Made by a program: the position numbers and the translations under genes | Shown here: in pieces, positions 49,011 through 57,111 of the stretch | Position numbering within the stretch: position 1 is the stretch's first letter | Layout of the letters: every line of letters starts with the position of its first letter | Assembly: GCA_017549805.1 (NCBI GenBank) | Contig: JAFYNJ010000008.1 | Span: 248,001 to 312,000 of the forward strand | Reading direction: 5' to 3' | DNA from: Bacteroidales bacterium | GTDB lineage: Bacteria > Bacteroidota > Bacteroidia > Bacteroidales > F082 | DNA: 64,000 nucleotides | Notes under the pieces: model-generated | What the model was told of the DNA's origin: nothing | The model's input: only the letters and a program-made list of their open reading frames with translations | The model's database searches: none

Positions 49011-50663
49011 TTACATCATCAGGAACGACATCATCACACCGGCTGCCACAGCAGATCCGATCACGCCGGAGACGTTCGGAGCCATGGCATGCATGAGCAG
49101 GTGGTTCGATGGATCATACTTCTGACCTTCCACCTCGACCACACGTGCGCTATCCGGCACAGCCGAAACACCGGCGGCGCCGATCATCGGGTTGATCTTC
49201 TCCTTCAAGAAGAGGTTCATGAACTTGGCACCCAGCAAACCGCCGGCCGTAGCCACGGCAAACGAGCAGGCACCCAGGACGAAGATCTTGATGGAACTGG
49301 AGGTCAGGAACACCGAGGCTTGCGTAGAGGCACCCACGGTGAGACCCAGAATGATGGTCACAATGTCGATCAAAGGATTGGCGGCAGTGTTCTGCAAACG
49401 CTTCACCACACCCGACTCCTTGATGATATTGCCGAAGAACAGCATACCCAACAACGGCAAAGCTGTGGGGCTGATGAAAGTCGTCAGGATGAGACCCACG
49501 ATGGGGAACATGATCTTTTCGGTCTTGTTCACCATGCGAGGAGCCTTCATCTTGATAAGACGCTCTTTCTTCGACGTCATCAAACGAATGATAGGCGGTT
49601 GGATCACAGGCACCAAAGCCATGTAGGAATAGGCTGCAATGGCAATGGGGCCGATCAAGTTTCGTGTGCCGTTCATGCCGTTGGCCAAACGCGAAGAGAG
49701 GAAGATGGCGGTAGGACCGTCGGCACCGCCGATGATGCCGATGGCACCGGCCTCGCGCAGGTTGAAGCCCAAGTAAAGAGCACCAATGAAGGTGATGAAC
49801 ACGCCAAGCTGGGCGGCAGCACCCAAGATCATCAGCTTGGGGTTGGCGATGAGCGACGAGAAGTCGGTCATGGCACCGATACCCAGGAAAATCAAAGGCG
49901 GATAGATACCTTTGTTCACACCGAAATACAAGTAGTTGAGCACACTGCCTTGCTGATAGAGACCAGTTTGGAGGTTCAACTCTCCGGCTTCAAACACCTG
50001 GTTCATAAACATCTTGACTTCCTCGATGTTGGCTGCTGCAATGCCGAAGTCGGCCAAATTCATCTTATCGACGACCTTGATGGCTTCGCTGAGTACCATA
50101 TTCTTTTCGCCCGCTCCATCGAACACAGCGGTCAACAGGGCTTTCGCCGTGGTCATGTCAAAGCTGAAGGCTCCTGAGTCGATGGCAGACTGGGCGTATG
50201 CCACGGCATCGGTAAGATTGACGCCATACCCTTGGAAGAAGGGGATGTTACCACAAATGATACCGGTTCCAATAGGAATCAGCAACATGGGTTCAAACTC
50301 AAACCGGATCGCTAAGAAGATAAACAGGATGCCCACCAAAATCATGATGATGTTGCCGAGCTTACAGTTCCTAAATCCTGTAAGAATCCAGAATTTGCGG
50401 AGACCGTCTTTCAGCTGGGCATGGGTAGAGAGATCCTGCTCAGGAGCGCTGACCACCTGAGGCGTGCTATCGGCCATTTCAGCCAACTGGGCGTTGCTTT
50501 CTTCAACGCTCATTTCGCTGACCGAGTCCGTCTGCTCCGTGAGGTCGCTGATCCTGGTGGCAAACATCGGGTTGTTGACAACCACCATGTTCAGCAGGAA
50601 GAGAACGACCAAAGAGGCCAAGATGACGACCGGTCTTCTGTAAATGCTTTTCTTACCCAACAT
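49011..50663 (-). CDS. mmdB: Sodium-pumping decarboxylase beta subunit (MmdB/OadB type)
   Basis: Integral membrane subunit that decarboxylates carboxybiotin and exports Na+. The core is typical: GNIIMILVGILFIFLAIRFEFEPMLLIPIG, PPLIFLGIGAMTDFS, GAIGIIGGADGPTAIFL (with the key Asp) and the C-terminal HAMAPNVSGVIGSAVAAGV. At 550 residues it is about 120 longer than usual: an N-terminal extension of about 90 residues with one helix, and an insertion of about 80 residues (residues 150-230) in the loop after the first core helices. Last gene of the decarboxylase operon. Confidence 0.95.
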   Translation of the reverse strand: MLGKKSIYRRPVVILASLVVLFLLNMVVVNNPMFATRISDLTEQTDSVSEMSVEESNAQLAEMADSTPQVVSAPEQDLSTHAQLKDGLRKFWILTGFRNCKLGNIIMILVGILFIFLAIRFEFEPMLLIPIGTGIICGNIPFFQGYGVNLTDAVAYAQSAIDSGAFSFDMTTAKALLTAVFDGAGEKNMVLSEAIKVVDKMNLADFGIAAANIEEVKMFMNQVFEAGELNLQTGLYQQGSVLNYLYFGVNKGIYPPLIFLGIGAMTDFSSLIANPKLMILGAAAQLGVFITFIGALYLGFNLREAGAIGIIGGADGPTAIFLSSRLANGMNGTRNLIGPIAIAAYSYMALVPVIQPPIIRLMTSKKERLIKMKAPRMVNKTEKIMFPIVGLILTTFISPTALPLLGMLFFGNIIKESGVVKRLQNTAANPLIDIVTIILGLTVGASTQASVFLTSSSIKIFVLGACSFAVATAGGLLGAKFMNLFLKEKINPMIGAAGVSAVPDSARVVEVEGQKYDPSNHLLMHAMAPNVSGVIGSAVAAGVMMSFLMM

Positions 50664-50667
50664 AACC

Positions 50668-51102
50668 TTATCCGATTACGATTAATACATCACCTTGGAG
50701 CACATTGTCGCCTTGGCGGCAGTTGATGGCGGTAATGGTACCGTCGGCTTCGGCCAGCAGGTTGTTTTCCATTTTCATGGCTTCGTACATCAGCAGCTTG
50801 TCGCCTTTCTTGACGCTATCGCCCTGATGGACATAGATCTGCATGATGGTGCCCGGCAGAGGAGCAGCCATCTTGTAACCGGCGCCACTGGCAGCAGGTT
50901 TCGGGGCGGCGTTCTGCGTAGCGGTGCTGGTAGTAGTCTTGGCAGCAGGACGAGCCACTGGAGCGACCACTGGAGCAGCCTGTTCTTCCATTTCCACTTT
51001 ATATTCGGTCCCGTTCACATTGACAGTGGCGATGTTGCCTTCAATGTCCTGGACTTCCACTTCGTATGGTTTACCACTAATGGTGAATTTGAATGTTTTC
51101 AT
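50668..51102 (-). CDS. Biotin carrier subunit of the decarboxylase (MmdC type)
   Basis: A 144-residue biotinyl protein: an N-terminal KFTISGKPYEVEVQDIEG segment, an Ala/Pro/Thr-rich flexible linker (residues 45-75), and a lipoyl/biotinyl domain with the acceptor Lys in LMYEAMKMENNL. It carries CO2 as carboxybiotin between the carboxyltransferase and the membrane subunit. The linker is typical of methylmalonyl-CoA decarboxylase gamma subunits. It lies 4 bases upstream of mmdB. Confidence 0.94.
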   Translation of the reverse strand: MKTFKFTISGKPYEVEVQDIEGNIATVNVNGTEYKVEMEEQAAPVVAPVARPAAKTTTSTATQNAAPKPAASGAGYKMAAPLPGTIMQIYVHQGDSVKKGDKLLMYEAMKMENNLLAEADGTITAINCRQGDNVLQGDVLIVIG

Positions 51103-51112
51103 AGTTTAATAA

Positions 51113-51508
51113 TTAACGTTTCCAGTGTCTAACTCCGTAATTTTTATCATTCCAAGAAGTGTTCCTTCTCTCGATGGTGATCACATTGCTTTCTTCATCA
51201 TGAAGATTGGTGGACAGGTACAAGGCCATGCCAATGGCGGTAAGCACCTCGTTCGGGATCTCGCCCTCGGGAGTTGAAAGTTGAGAGGTGAGAGGTGAGA
51301 GGTTATTATCTTTCACCTTTAACTTTTCACCTTTAACCTCTTTTCCTTCGTCTTTCTTCATGAAATAGGCAGCTACACCACGGAAGATGAAAGAAAGGAC
51401 AAACAGGGCAATGATAACGATCAGGAATCCCGCAACGGTGACAATCCAGCCTTTGGTGTAAACCCAGTCTTCATGAGCCAGCAATAAAGGTATTTGTAAC
51501 AGGTTCAT
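51113..51508 (-). CDS. OadG-family small membrane subunit of the decarboxylase
   Basis: A 131-residue protein with one N-terminal helix (GWIVTVAGFLIVIIALFVLSFIF) and a hydrophilic tail, as in delta/gamma subunits that hold the complex together. The tail contains a heptamer-repeat palindrome translated in frame (KGEKLKVKDNNLSPLTSQLS). After it, IPNEVLTAIGMALYLSTNLHDEES is the conserved C-terminal segment seen in Bacteroidetes OadG-like proteins. The position between carrier and carboxyltransferase genes supports the call. Confidence 0.85.
   Translation of the reverse strand: MNLLQIPLLLAHEDWVYTKGWIVTVAGFLIVIIALFVLSFIFRGVAAYFMKKDEGKEVKGEKLKVKDNNLSPLTSQLSTPEGEIPNEVLTAIGMALYLSTNLHDEESNVITIERRNTSWNDKNYGVRHWKR
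51269..51342 (-). repeat. In-frame palindromic heptamer repeat in the oadG-like gene
   Basis: Plus-strand left units AGTTGAA, AGTTGAG, AGGTGAG, AGGTGAG; right units TTTCACC, TTTAACT, TTTCACC, TTTAACC. The arms are near reverse complements and the tract keeps the reading frame open. Confidence 0.88.
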
Positions 51509-51527
51509 CGCTTTAAGGTTTTAGGGT

Positions 51528-53087
51528 TTACAGCGGGATGTTGGAGTGTTTCTTCTCGGGATTGGCCAAACGCTTGGTCTCAAGGGTACGCAAGGCACGG
51601 ATCACGCGGAAACGGGTGTTGCGCGGCTCGATGACATCGTCGATGTAGCCGAACTTGGCTGCCTCGTACGGGTTGGCGAACTTCTTGGTGTATTCATCCA
51701 CCTTCTGGGCGATGAACTCGGCGCGCTCTTCGGGATTCTCGATCTCGGCGATCTTCTTGCCATCAAGCACCTCAACAGCACCACTGGCACCCATCACGGC
51801 GATCTCAGCGGTCGGCCAAGCGTAGTTGACGTCGTTGCGGAGCTGCTTGCAGCCCATCACGAGGTGGGAACCGCCGTATGACTTGCGCAAGGTAACGGTG
51901 ACCTTCGGCACGGTGGATTCACCGTAGGCATAAAGCAACTTGGCACCGTGGACGATGATGCCGTTGTATTCTTGACCTGTGCCGGGCAAGAAGCCGGGAA
52001 CGTCAACCAAGGTCACAATCGGAATGTTGAAGGCGTCGCAGAAGCGGACGAAGCGGGCACCCTTGCGGGAAGCGTCGCAGTCGAGCACACCGGCGAAGAA
52101 GGCCGGGTTGTTGGCGACGATACCCACCGGCATCCCGTCAAAGCGGGCGAAGCCGACGATAATGTTCTTGGCATAGTTCTTATGAATTTCCAAGAAGTCA
52201 CCATTGTCAACAATGGCAGTGATGATGTCACCCACATTGTAGGGCTTGTTCGGGTTGTCGGGGATGATCTGGTTGAGAGCGTCCTCCATACGGTCGATGG
52301 GATCGTTGCACTCCGAGAGCGGAGGATTCTCCATGTTGTTCTGCGGGATGAAGGAGATGAGGCGACGGATGATGCCGAGACCTTCTTCTTCACTTTCGGC
52401 CGCGAAGTGGGCTACACCCGACTTCTGGCTGTGGATGCGGGCACCGCCGAGGTCGTCGGTAGAGACATCCTCGCCGATGACAGTCTTCACGACTTTCGGG
52501 CCAGTGAGGAACATGTAGCTGCCGGCATTGGTCATGATGATGAAGTCGGTGAGGGCTGGTGAATACACGGCACCGCCGGCGCAGGGACCAAAGATGGCAG
52601 AGATCTGTGGGATCACGCCCGAGGCATTGATGTTGCGCTGGAAGATTTCAGCGTAACCGGCCAGAGAACGGGAGCCTTCTTGGATACGGGCACCGCCCGA
52701 GTCGCAGATGCCGATGACGGGAGCGCCAACTTTCATGGCTTGGTCCATCACCTTGCAGATCTTCAATGACATGGTCTCACTCAAGGCGCCACCGAACACG
52801 GTGAAATCCTGGGCATAGACATAAACGACGCGGCCGTCGATGGTACCGTGACCGGTGACGACACCGTCGCCAAGGTACTGTTGCTTGTCGAGACCGAAAT
52901 CGACGGTACGATGGGTCACGAACATGTCCGTCTCTTCGAAGCTGCCTTCGTCGAGCAGGAGGGCAATGCGTTCACGGGCAGTCATCTTGCCCTTCGCATG
53001 CTGGGAATCGATGCGCTTCTGGCCGCCACCGAGACGAGCCTCGCCGCGCTTCTCTAACAATTCCTGTATTTTCTGTTCAATTAACAT
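51528..53087 (-). CDS. mmdA: Methylmalonyl-CoA decarboxylase/propionyl-CoA carboxylase carboxyltransferase subunit
   Basis: Transfers the carboxyl group between (S)-methylmalonyl-CoA and biotin. The 519-residue protein has both crotonase-like halves: [19 protein letters not shown] and [18 protein letters not shown] in the first (acyl-CoA site), and [28 protein letters not shown] and [11 protein letters not shown] in the second (biotin site). With the downstream small subunit, carrier and membrane subunits it forms the Na+-translocating decarboxylase of the propionate pathway. It might also pair with the biotin carboxylase at 12550. Confidence 0.95.
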   Translation of the reverse strand: MLIEQKIQELLEKRGEARLGGGQKRIDSQHAKGKMTARERIALLLDEGSFEETDMFVTHRTVDFGLDKQQYLGDGVVTGHGTIDGRVVYVYAQDFTVFGGALSETMSLKICKVMDQAMKVGAPVIGICDSGGARIQEGSRSLAGYAEIFQRNINASGVIPQISAIFGPCAGGAVYSPALTDFIIMTNAGSYMFLTGPKVVKTVIGEDVSTDDLGGARIHSQKSGVAHFAAESEEEGLGIIRRLISFIPQNNMENPPLSECNDPIDRMEDALNQIIPDNPNKPYNVGDIITAIVDNGDFLEIHKNYAKNIIVGFARFDGMPVGIVANNPAFFAGVLDCDASRKGARFVRFCDAFNIPIVTLVDVPGFLPGTGQEYNGIIVHGAKLLYAYGESTVPKVTVTLRKSYGGSHLVMGCKQLRNDVNYAWPTAEIAVMGASGAVEVLDGKKIAEIENPEERAEFIAQKVDEYTKKFANPYEAAKFGYIDDVIEPRNTRFRVIRALRTLETKRLANPEKKHSNIPL

Positions 53088-53099
53088 GTTGATTGATAT

Positions 53100-53516
53100 T
53101 TATTTGTTCTTGTTTTCGCAAAGTTCAGTCAGCACACCGAAAGTGGATTTTGGATGCAGGAAGGCGATGCTGAGGCCTTCGGCGCCACCACGCGGGGCTT
53201 GGTCGATGAGGCGGATGCCCAATTCCTTAGCCTCTTCAAGATGGCCTTCGATATTCTCCACGGCGAAAGCGATGTGGTGCATGCCACCTCGGCCATTGTT
53301 CTTCTCGATGAAGGTGGCGATGGTGCTCTCGGGGCTGGTGGGTTCCAGCAGCTCGATCTTGGTCTGGCCGCAGCGCAAGAAGGCGGTCTTCACCTTTTGG
53401 TCGGCAACCTCTTCAATGGCATAGCACTTGGTGCCAAGCAAGGTCTCGAAGAAAGGAATCGACTCTTCCAAGCTGGTGACAGCGATTCCAATGTGTTCAA
53501 TGTGAGTGGGATTCAT
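53100..53516 (-). CDS. mce: Methylmalonyl-CoA epimerase
   Basis: Interconverts (R)- and (S)-methylmalonyl-CoA, supplying the decarboxylase encoded next. A 138-residue vicinal-oxygen-chelate protein with the metal ligands in HIEHIGIAVTSLEESIPFF, GMHHIAFAVENIEGHL and the final Glu in GVLTELCE. It is the first gene of the operon mce-mmdA-oadG-carrier-mmdB, with spacings of 4-19 bases and a -7 box 50 bases upstream. Confidence 0.95.
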   Translation of the reverse strand: MNPTHIEHIGIAVTSLEESIPFFETLLGTKCYAIEEVADQKVKTAFLRCGQTKIELLEPTSPESTIATFIEKNNGRGGMHHIAFAVENIEGHLEEAKELGIRLIDQAPRGGAEGLSIAFLHPKSTFGVLTELCENKNK

Positions 53517-53566
53517 AATCTATTCGAATAAATTAAATTAAAAAATACGTATTTTAGAAATCGGTG

Positions 53567-53574
53567 CAAAGGTA
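53567..53574 (-). promoter_or_regulatory. -7 box TACCTTTG for the decarboxylase operon
   Basis: TAnnTTTG match on the minus strand, 50 bases from the mce start. Confidence 0.55.
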
Positions 53575-53599
53575 CAACAATTTCAGTGGATTACCAAAC

Positions 53600-53630
53600 A
53601 AAAAAGAGACGCTTTTTTGCGTCTCTTTTA
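53600..53630 (-). terminator. Terminator of the gatE-gatD operon
   Basis: Stem AAAAGAGACGC/GCGTCTCTTTT around a T-rich loop; on the minus strand it is followed by TTTGTTTGG. It lies 20 bases past the gatD stop. Confidence 0.85.
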
Positions 53631-53650
53631 GTTTGTTAAAAACGAAGTTT

Positions 53651-55039
53651 TTATTTATGGACCTTACGGACAAACTCATCCACTTCGGGCACGCCGCCTT
53701 GGTAAACGAGGTAGCCATTGTAAGGCTCGCGAGGCGTAATCTCGCTGTTGATCGGAGTCAGCATGATCTTCTTCACTTCTTCCCTATCGTGGGTCTGACC
53801 CAAGGCCCAACCCAACTTGATGTAGGCAGTCTCAGCGAGCATGTTGCCAGCCGGGATGATGCCACGGTTCATCAAGTCACGGCCCGTGTCATAGACGAAC
53901 ATGTGGGCGTAACCCCAAATGGTCTGGACAGTCATGTATTGATGCACGCCCATGTCGGTGGCACGTTGGATGGAATCGAACATGCCGCGGTTGACGTGAC
54001 CCAGTCCAGTACCGTCCCAAATAATACCCTTGTAGCCGTTATCGACCAGTGCGTCAAGAACATCGGGCTTCATGCCGGGATAGTAGTAAAGGATGGCCAC
54101 ACGGTCGTCGAAGGTCGGAATGATCTTCACATCACGGTCCTTGCGGCGGTGGTTGTATTCTTCCTTGATCGGCACCACGCCGCGCTTGCGATCGACAGTG
54201 GCAACAGGCGTGTCGCCGATGGTGCGGAAAGTGCTACGGTATGAGGAGTGCATCTTACGAACACGTGTGCCACGGTGCAGGAAGCCGTATTCGTCGGAGG
54301 TGGGACCGAACATGCAGACCATCACCTCAGCCACATCACCGTGACCGGCAGCCGTCATGGCGTGCATCAGGTTCAAGGCGGCGTCCGATGAAGGACGGTC
54401 CGAGGAACGCTGTGAGCCCACCAAAACGATCGGCACCGGCAAGTTCTGGCACATGAAGGTCAAAGCAGCGGCGGTATGGGCCAAAGTGTCCGTTCCGTGG
54501 CCGATGACGATGCCATCGATGCCATTTTGGATCTCCTCGCCAATTTTCTTGGCCAAAGCGATATACTCCTTGGGCGACATGTTCTCGGAGAACACGGCAA
54601 ACACCTTTTCAGTGTCGAGGTTGCAGATGTCGGCCAGCTCCGGCACAGCACCATAAAGCTCGCCCGGTGAGAAGGCCGGGATCACAGCGCCTGTACGATA
54701 GTCCAAACGCGATGCGATGGTGCCGCCCGTACCCAACAGCTTCACATGAGGGAGTCCGTCAGTGTAGGGGAATTCCTTCTCCGGGATGTGGTAGTTGGCT
54801 TTCTTGTAGTCGGTTTCCACCATACTGGTGATGGTGCTGATGTCCACACCGATGTTATAGCCCGTGTTGACCTTCATCACGATATGTTGGTCGTCCTGGA
54901 AGGCGGCACGCGGCAAAATTGTGCCTTTGAAGAGTCCGCCCGTGGTTTGGCACTCGGCCTGGCTCCACACACGGCAGTTATATTTCTTGAGCACCTCCAG
55001 CGAGGCACCCCAATATCCTTGGAAAAAATCTTCAGCCAT
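53651..55039 (-). CDS. gatD: Glutamyl-tRNA(Gln) amidotransferase subunit D, archaeal type
   Basis: Asparaginase-like subunit that releases ammonia from Gln or Asn for amidation of Glu-tRNA(Gln). The 462-residue protein has an N-terminal beta-barrel (about residues 20-90: GTILPRAAFQDDQHIVMKVNTG-like region) absent from L-asparaginases, then HVKLLGTGGTIASRLDYRTGAV, GIVIGHGTDTLAHTAAALTF and VLVGSQRSSDRPSSDAALNL. These are near-literal GatD signatures; catalytic Thr and the TDT motif are intact. It follows gatE by 8 bases. GatD is regarded as an archaeal protein, so this is probably horizontal transfer. Confidence 0.95.
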   Translation of the reverse strand: MAEDFFQGYWGASLEVLKKYNCRVWSQAECQTTGGLFKGTILPRAAFQDDQHIVMKVNTGYNIGVDISTITSMVETDYKKANYHIPEKEFPYTDGLPHVKLLGTGGTIASRLDYRTGAVIPAFSPGELYGAVPELADICNLDTEKVFAVFSENMSPKEYIALAKKIGEEIQNGIDGIVIGHGTDTLAHTAAALTFMCQNLPVPIVLVGSQRSSDRPSSDAALNLMHAMTAAGHGDVAEVMVCMFGPTSDEYGFLHRGTRVRKMHSSYRSTFRTIGDTPVATVDRKRGVVPIKEEYNHRRKDRDVKIIPTFDDRVAILYYYPGMKPDVLDALVDNGYKGIIWDGTGLGHVNRGMFDSIQRATDMGVHQYMTVQTIWGYAHMFVYDTGRDLMNRGIIPAGNMLAETAYIKLGWALGQTHDREEVKKIMLTPINSEITPREPYNGYLVYQGGVPEVDEFVRKVHK

Positions 55040-55047
55040 AGTCTTCT

Positions 55048-56994
55048 TTATTTGATAGTGTTAGCCAATTCGTTCAAATCGATGTTGCCCACCGCTTCTT
55101 TCATCTGACCCATGATCCAGTTACGCTTGTTAACAGCGGCATGGAATTTCTTGCGAGGGATGTAGGTATCCATCAGCTTCTCCAATTTCTTGTTCAAGGT
55201 CTCTTCCGAAGCCCTTCTGAAGCCGATGGCACGCAACACTTCCTTCATCTCCATGGAAGCGTCTTCCACCAAAGTCGGAGCCATGTTCCAAGCCAAACGG
55301 TAGTTGAGTTTCTCTTTCTTCAGGAAGGCAAAGAGCTTGTAGAGCGTCTCGCCGTTGAACTGCGAACCGGGATTCTTGCACATCAGGTTCTTGAGACGCA
55401 TACCCACAAAGCAACCGACCAGACGGCCATTCACGCCAAGCTTCTCAACAATGTCGTTCATCGCCGGGAACCAGTTGCGGGTGAAGATATAGGTGAAGCA
55501 GTCCTGCGGGACATTCCATTCTTGAAGCTTATAGTAACGGTCGATAATTTCCGAGGGAAGCTCCTTCTTCATGGCTTCGATTTCCTTGGGATCCAACGGG
55601 ATCGGGGCAGAGTCGGTGTCGGGATACATACGGTCGGCACCCGGCAGCACGCGCTCGAAGATGGTGATGCCATTGCAGACGGCCTTGCGGGTCTCCTTCG
55701 GAACGCCATCGAAAGCCATGAGACAACGTTCCTCGACGGTCTCAACGGCCGTCGGCATGTCGGCTTTCGGACCCCAAATCAGCACCAAGGCATCTTTTTC
55801 GGTGGCATGGACCTTCTTGCCAAGTCTATGCCAAACAGAGGGCTCGAGCACAGGCTCCAGCATCTCGTCATGGAGCATGTTGGGACGTTCAAGGCAAGCG
55901 ATGACCTTCAAGCGGTCGGCAATCTCGTCGGCAAACATTTTGCCCGGTTGGGTGAAGTGTGAAAGGACGCCACGGAATCCTGGAAGCTTGATCACTTTCA
56001 ATGCTCCGTCGGCGGCCTTGGCGTCGCAAATCGGAGCATAGTCGGTCTTGAAACCAACATCGGCAACCTCAACCTTCCACTTGTTCTTCTTGAGCTCTTT
56101 ATTGAGACGTTCGGCCAGCTTCACCAATGACCATTGGCGGAAGCATTCGTTATGTGACAGTTCGGGAATCCACTTGGCATGTTGCACACCTTTCAGCTCC
56201 ACACGGGTGCCGCCCTTGCAGCTCACGTTGACATCCTGGCGACCGGCACCCATTCCTGTGCGAACCAACCCGGTAGAGCGGCCGAGGAAGCGGATGTATT
56301 CGCAGGTCTCACGCAGCTCATCGGGGTTCTTGCAGTCGGGATACGTCACAGTTTCGATCAACGGCACACCCAGACGGTCGGTCTGATAGATACGGCGGTG
56401 ACCGATGTCGCTGATCTCACGGCATGCGTCCTCTTCAACGCTCAGCTGGATCAGTCGAATGTTCTTCTTGGGCAGCTTCAGCAGACCTTCCACGCCCACG
56501 ATGGCGGTGCGTTGGAAACCTGTCGGGATGGAGCCGTCGAGATATTGCTTACGGGTGATGTGCACTTCGCCCACAATGTTGAGGTTGGAACGCAAGGCGA
56601 TGACGATGGCGTTGTGCAACGCCTCCTTGTTGATGGGGAACGGCGGGGTGTCGTCGATGTCGTAGGTGCATGCCGTCTGGTTCTTGATGCGATACACGAT
56701 CTCTTTCTTCGTCTTGAACTCCATCAAGGCGGTACCGTCGTATTCGCCCAATTCCGAGAGGGTCGGACGCATGTGACGGATCAGCTCGGCATCGTAATCC
56801 TCAAATTTGTTGAATTTTCCAGCGGGGCAATGGCAGAACAGCTTCTCCTTAGTCTTGATCTGCTGGTGCACTTCCAGTCCCGACATGAAGCCTATGCGGT
56901 CATAGACTTTCTGGGTGGCTTTTTTGCGCTCCACATAGCCGGCCTGTTTCCTGGTCTGCTCGTAGTTGGCACGAGGGTCAAAAGTAGTGCTCAT
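55048..56994 (-). CDS. gatE: Glutamyl-tRNA(Gln) amidotransferase subunit E, archaeal type
   Basis: Kinase/amidotransferase subunit that activates Glu on tRNA-Gln and uses ammonia from GatD. A 648-residue protein, as long as archaeal GatE. The GatB/E signature is MSGLEVHQQIKTKEKLFCHCPA, followed by LDGSIPTGFQRTAIVG, GAGRQDVNVSCKGGTRVELKGVQ, and a GAD insertion domain (KLPGFRGVLSHFTQPGKMFADEIADRLK), which distinguishes GatE from GatB; a C-terminal YqeY-like tail domain ends the protein. No frame problem is seen, and it forms an operon with gatD. Base composition looks like its neighbours, so the acquisition is not recent. Confidence 0.95.
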   Translation of the reverse strand: MSTTFDPRANYEQTRKQAGYVERKKATQKVYDRIGFMSGLEVHQQIKTKEKLFCHCPAGKFNKFEDYDAELIRHMRPTLSELGEYDGTALMEFKTKKEIVYRIKNQTACTYDIDDTPPFPINKEALHNAIVIALRSNLNIVGEVHITRKQYLDGSIPTGFQRTAIVGVEGLLKLPKKNIRLIQLSVEEDACREISDIGHRRIYQTDRLGVPLIETVTYPDCKNPDELRETCEYIRFLGRSTGLVRTGMGAGRQDVNVSCKGGTRVELKGVQHAKWIPELSHNECFRQWSLVKLAERLNKELKKNKWKVEVADVGFKTDYAPICDAKAADGALKVIKLPGFRGVLSHFTQPGKMFADEIADRLKVIACLERPNMLHDEMLEPVLEPSVWHRLGKKVHATEKDALVLIWGPKADMPTAVETVEERCLMAFDGVPKETRKAVCNGITIFERVLPGADRMYPDTDSAPIPLDPKEIEAMKKELPSEIIDRYYKLQEWNVPQDCFTYIFTRNWFPAMNDIVEKLGVNGRLVGCFVGMRLKNLMCKNPGSQFNGETLYKLFAFLKKEKLNYRLAWNMAPTLVEDASMEMKEVLRAIGFRRASEETLNKKLEKLMDTYIPRKKFHAAVNKRNWIMGQMKEAVGNIDLNELANTIK

Positions 56995-57000
56995 ATATTT

Positions 57001-57052
57001 TCAATTTAACTTTCAATTTTTCCGTTTTCTGTTCCAAGTTTTCCATTTAAAA
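57001..57052 (-). repeat. Degenerate heptamer tract upstream of gatE
   Basis: The minus strand reads AACTTGG, AACAGAA, AACGGAA, AAATTGA, AAGTTAA, ATTGAAA in 7-nt register directly before the gatE start. More degenerate than the other tracts. Confidence 0.55.
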
Positions 57053-57090
57053 GAATCGGCTAAATTAAGAAATTATCCGTTTTAAAAGCT

Positions 57091-57098
57091 TATTTTTG
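57091..57098 (+). promoter_or_regulatory. -7 box TATTTTTG for the methyltransferase gene
   Basis: Perfect TAnnTTTG match 13 bases upstream of the ATG at 57112. Confidence 0.6.
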
Positions 57099-57111
57099 CA
57101 AAAAATTTCCC

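Noticed and set aside
49089..50177. A 362-codon plus-strand open frame
   Set aside because: Antisense shadow of mmdB; the product is His/Gln/Arg-rich low-complexity sequence with no family features.
53651..55039. Ordinary L-asparaginase
   Set aside because: The N-terminal barrel, the YRTGAV and QRSSDRPSSDAA blocks and the adjacent gatE all fit GatD.
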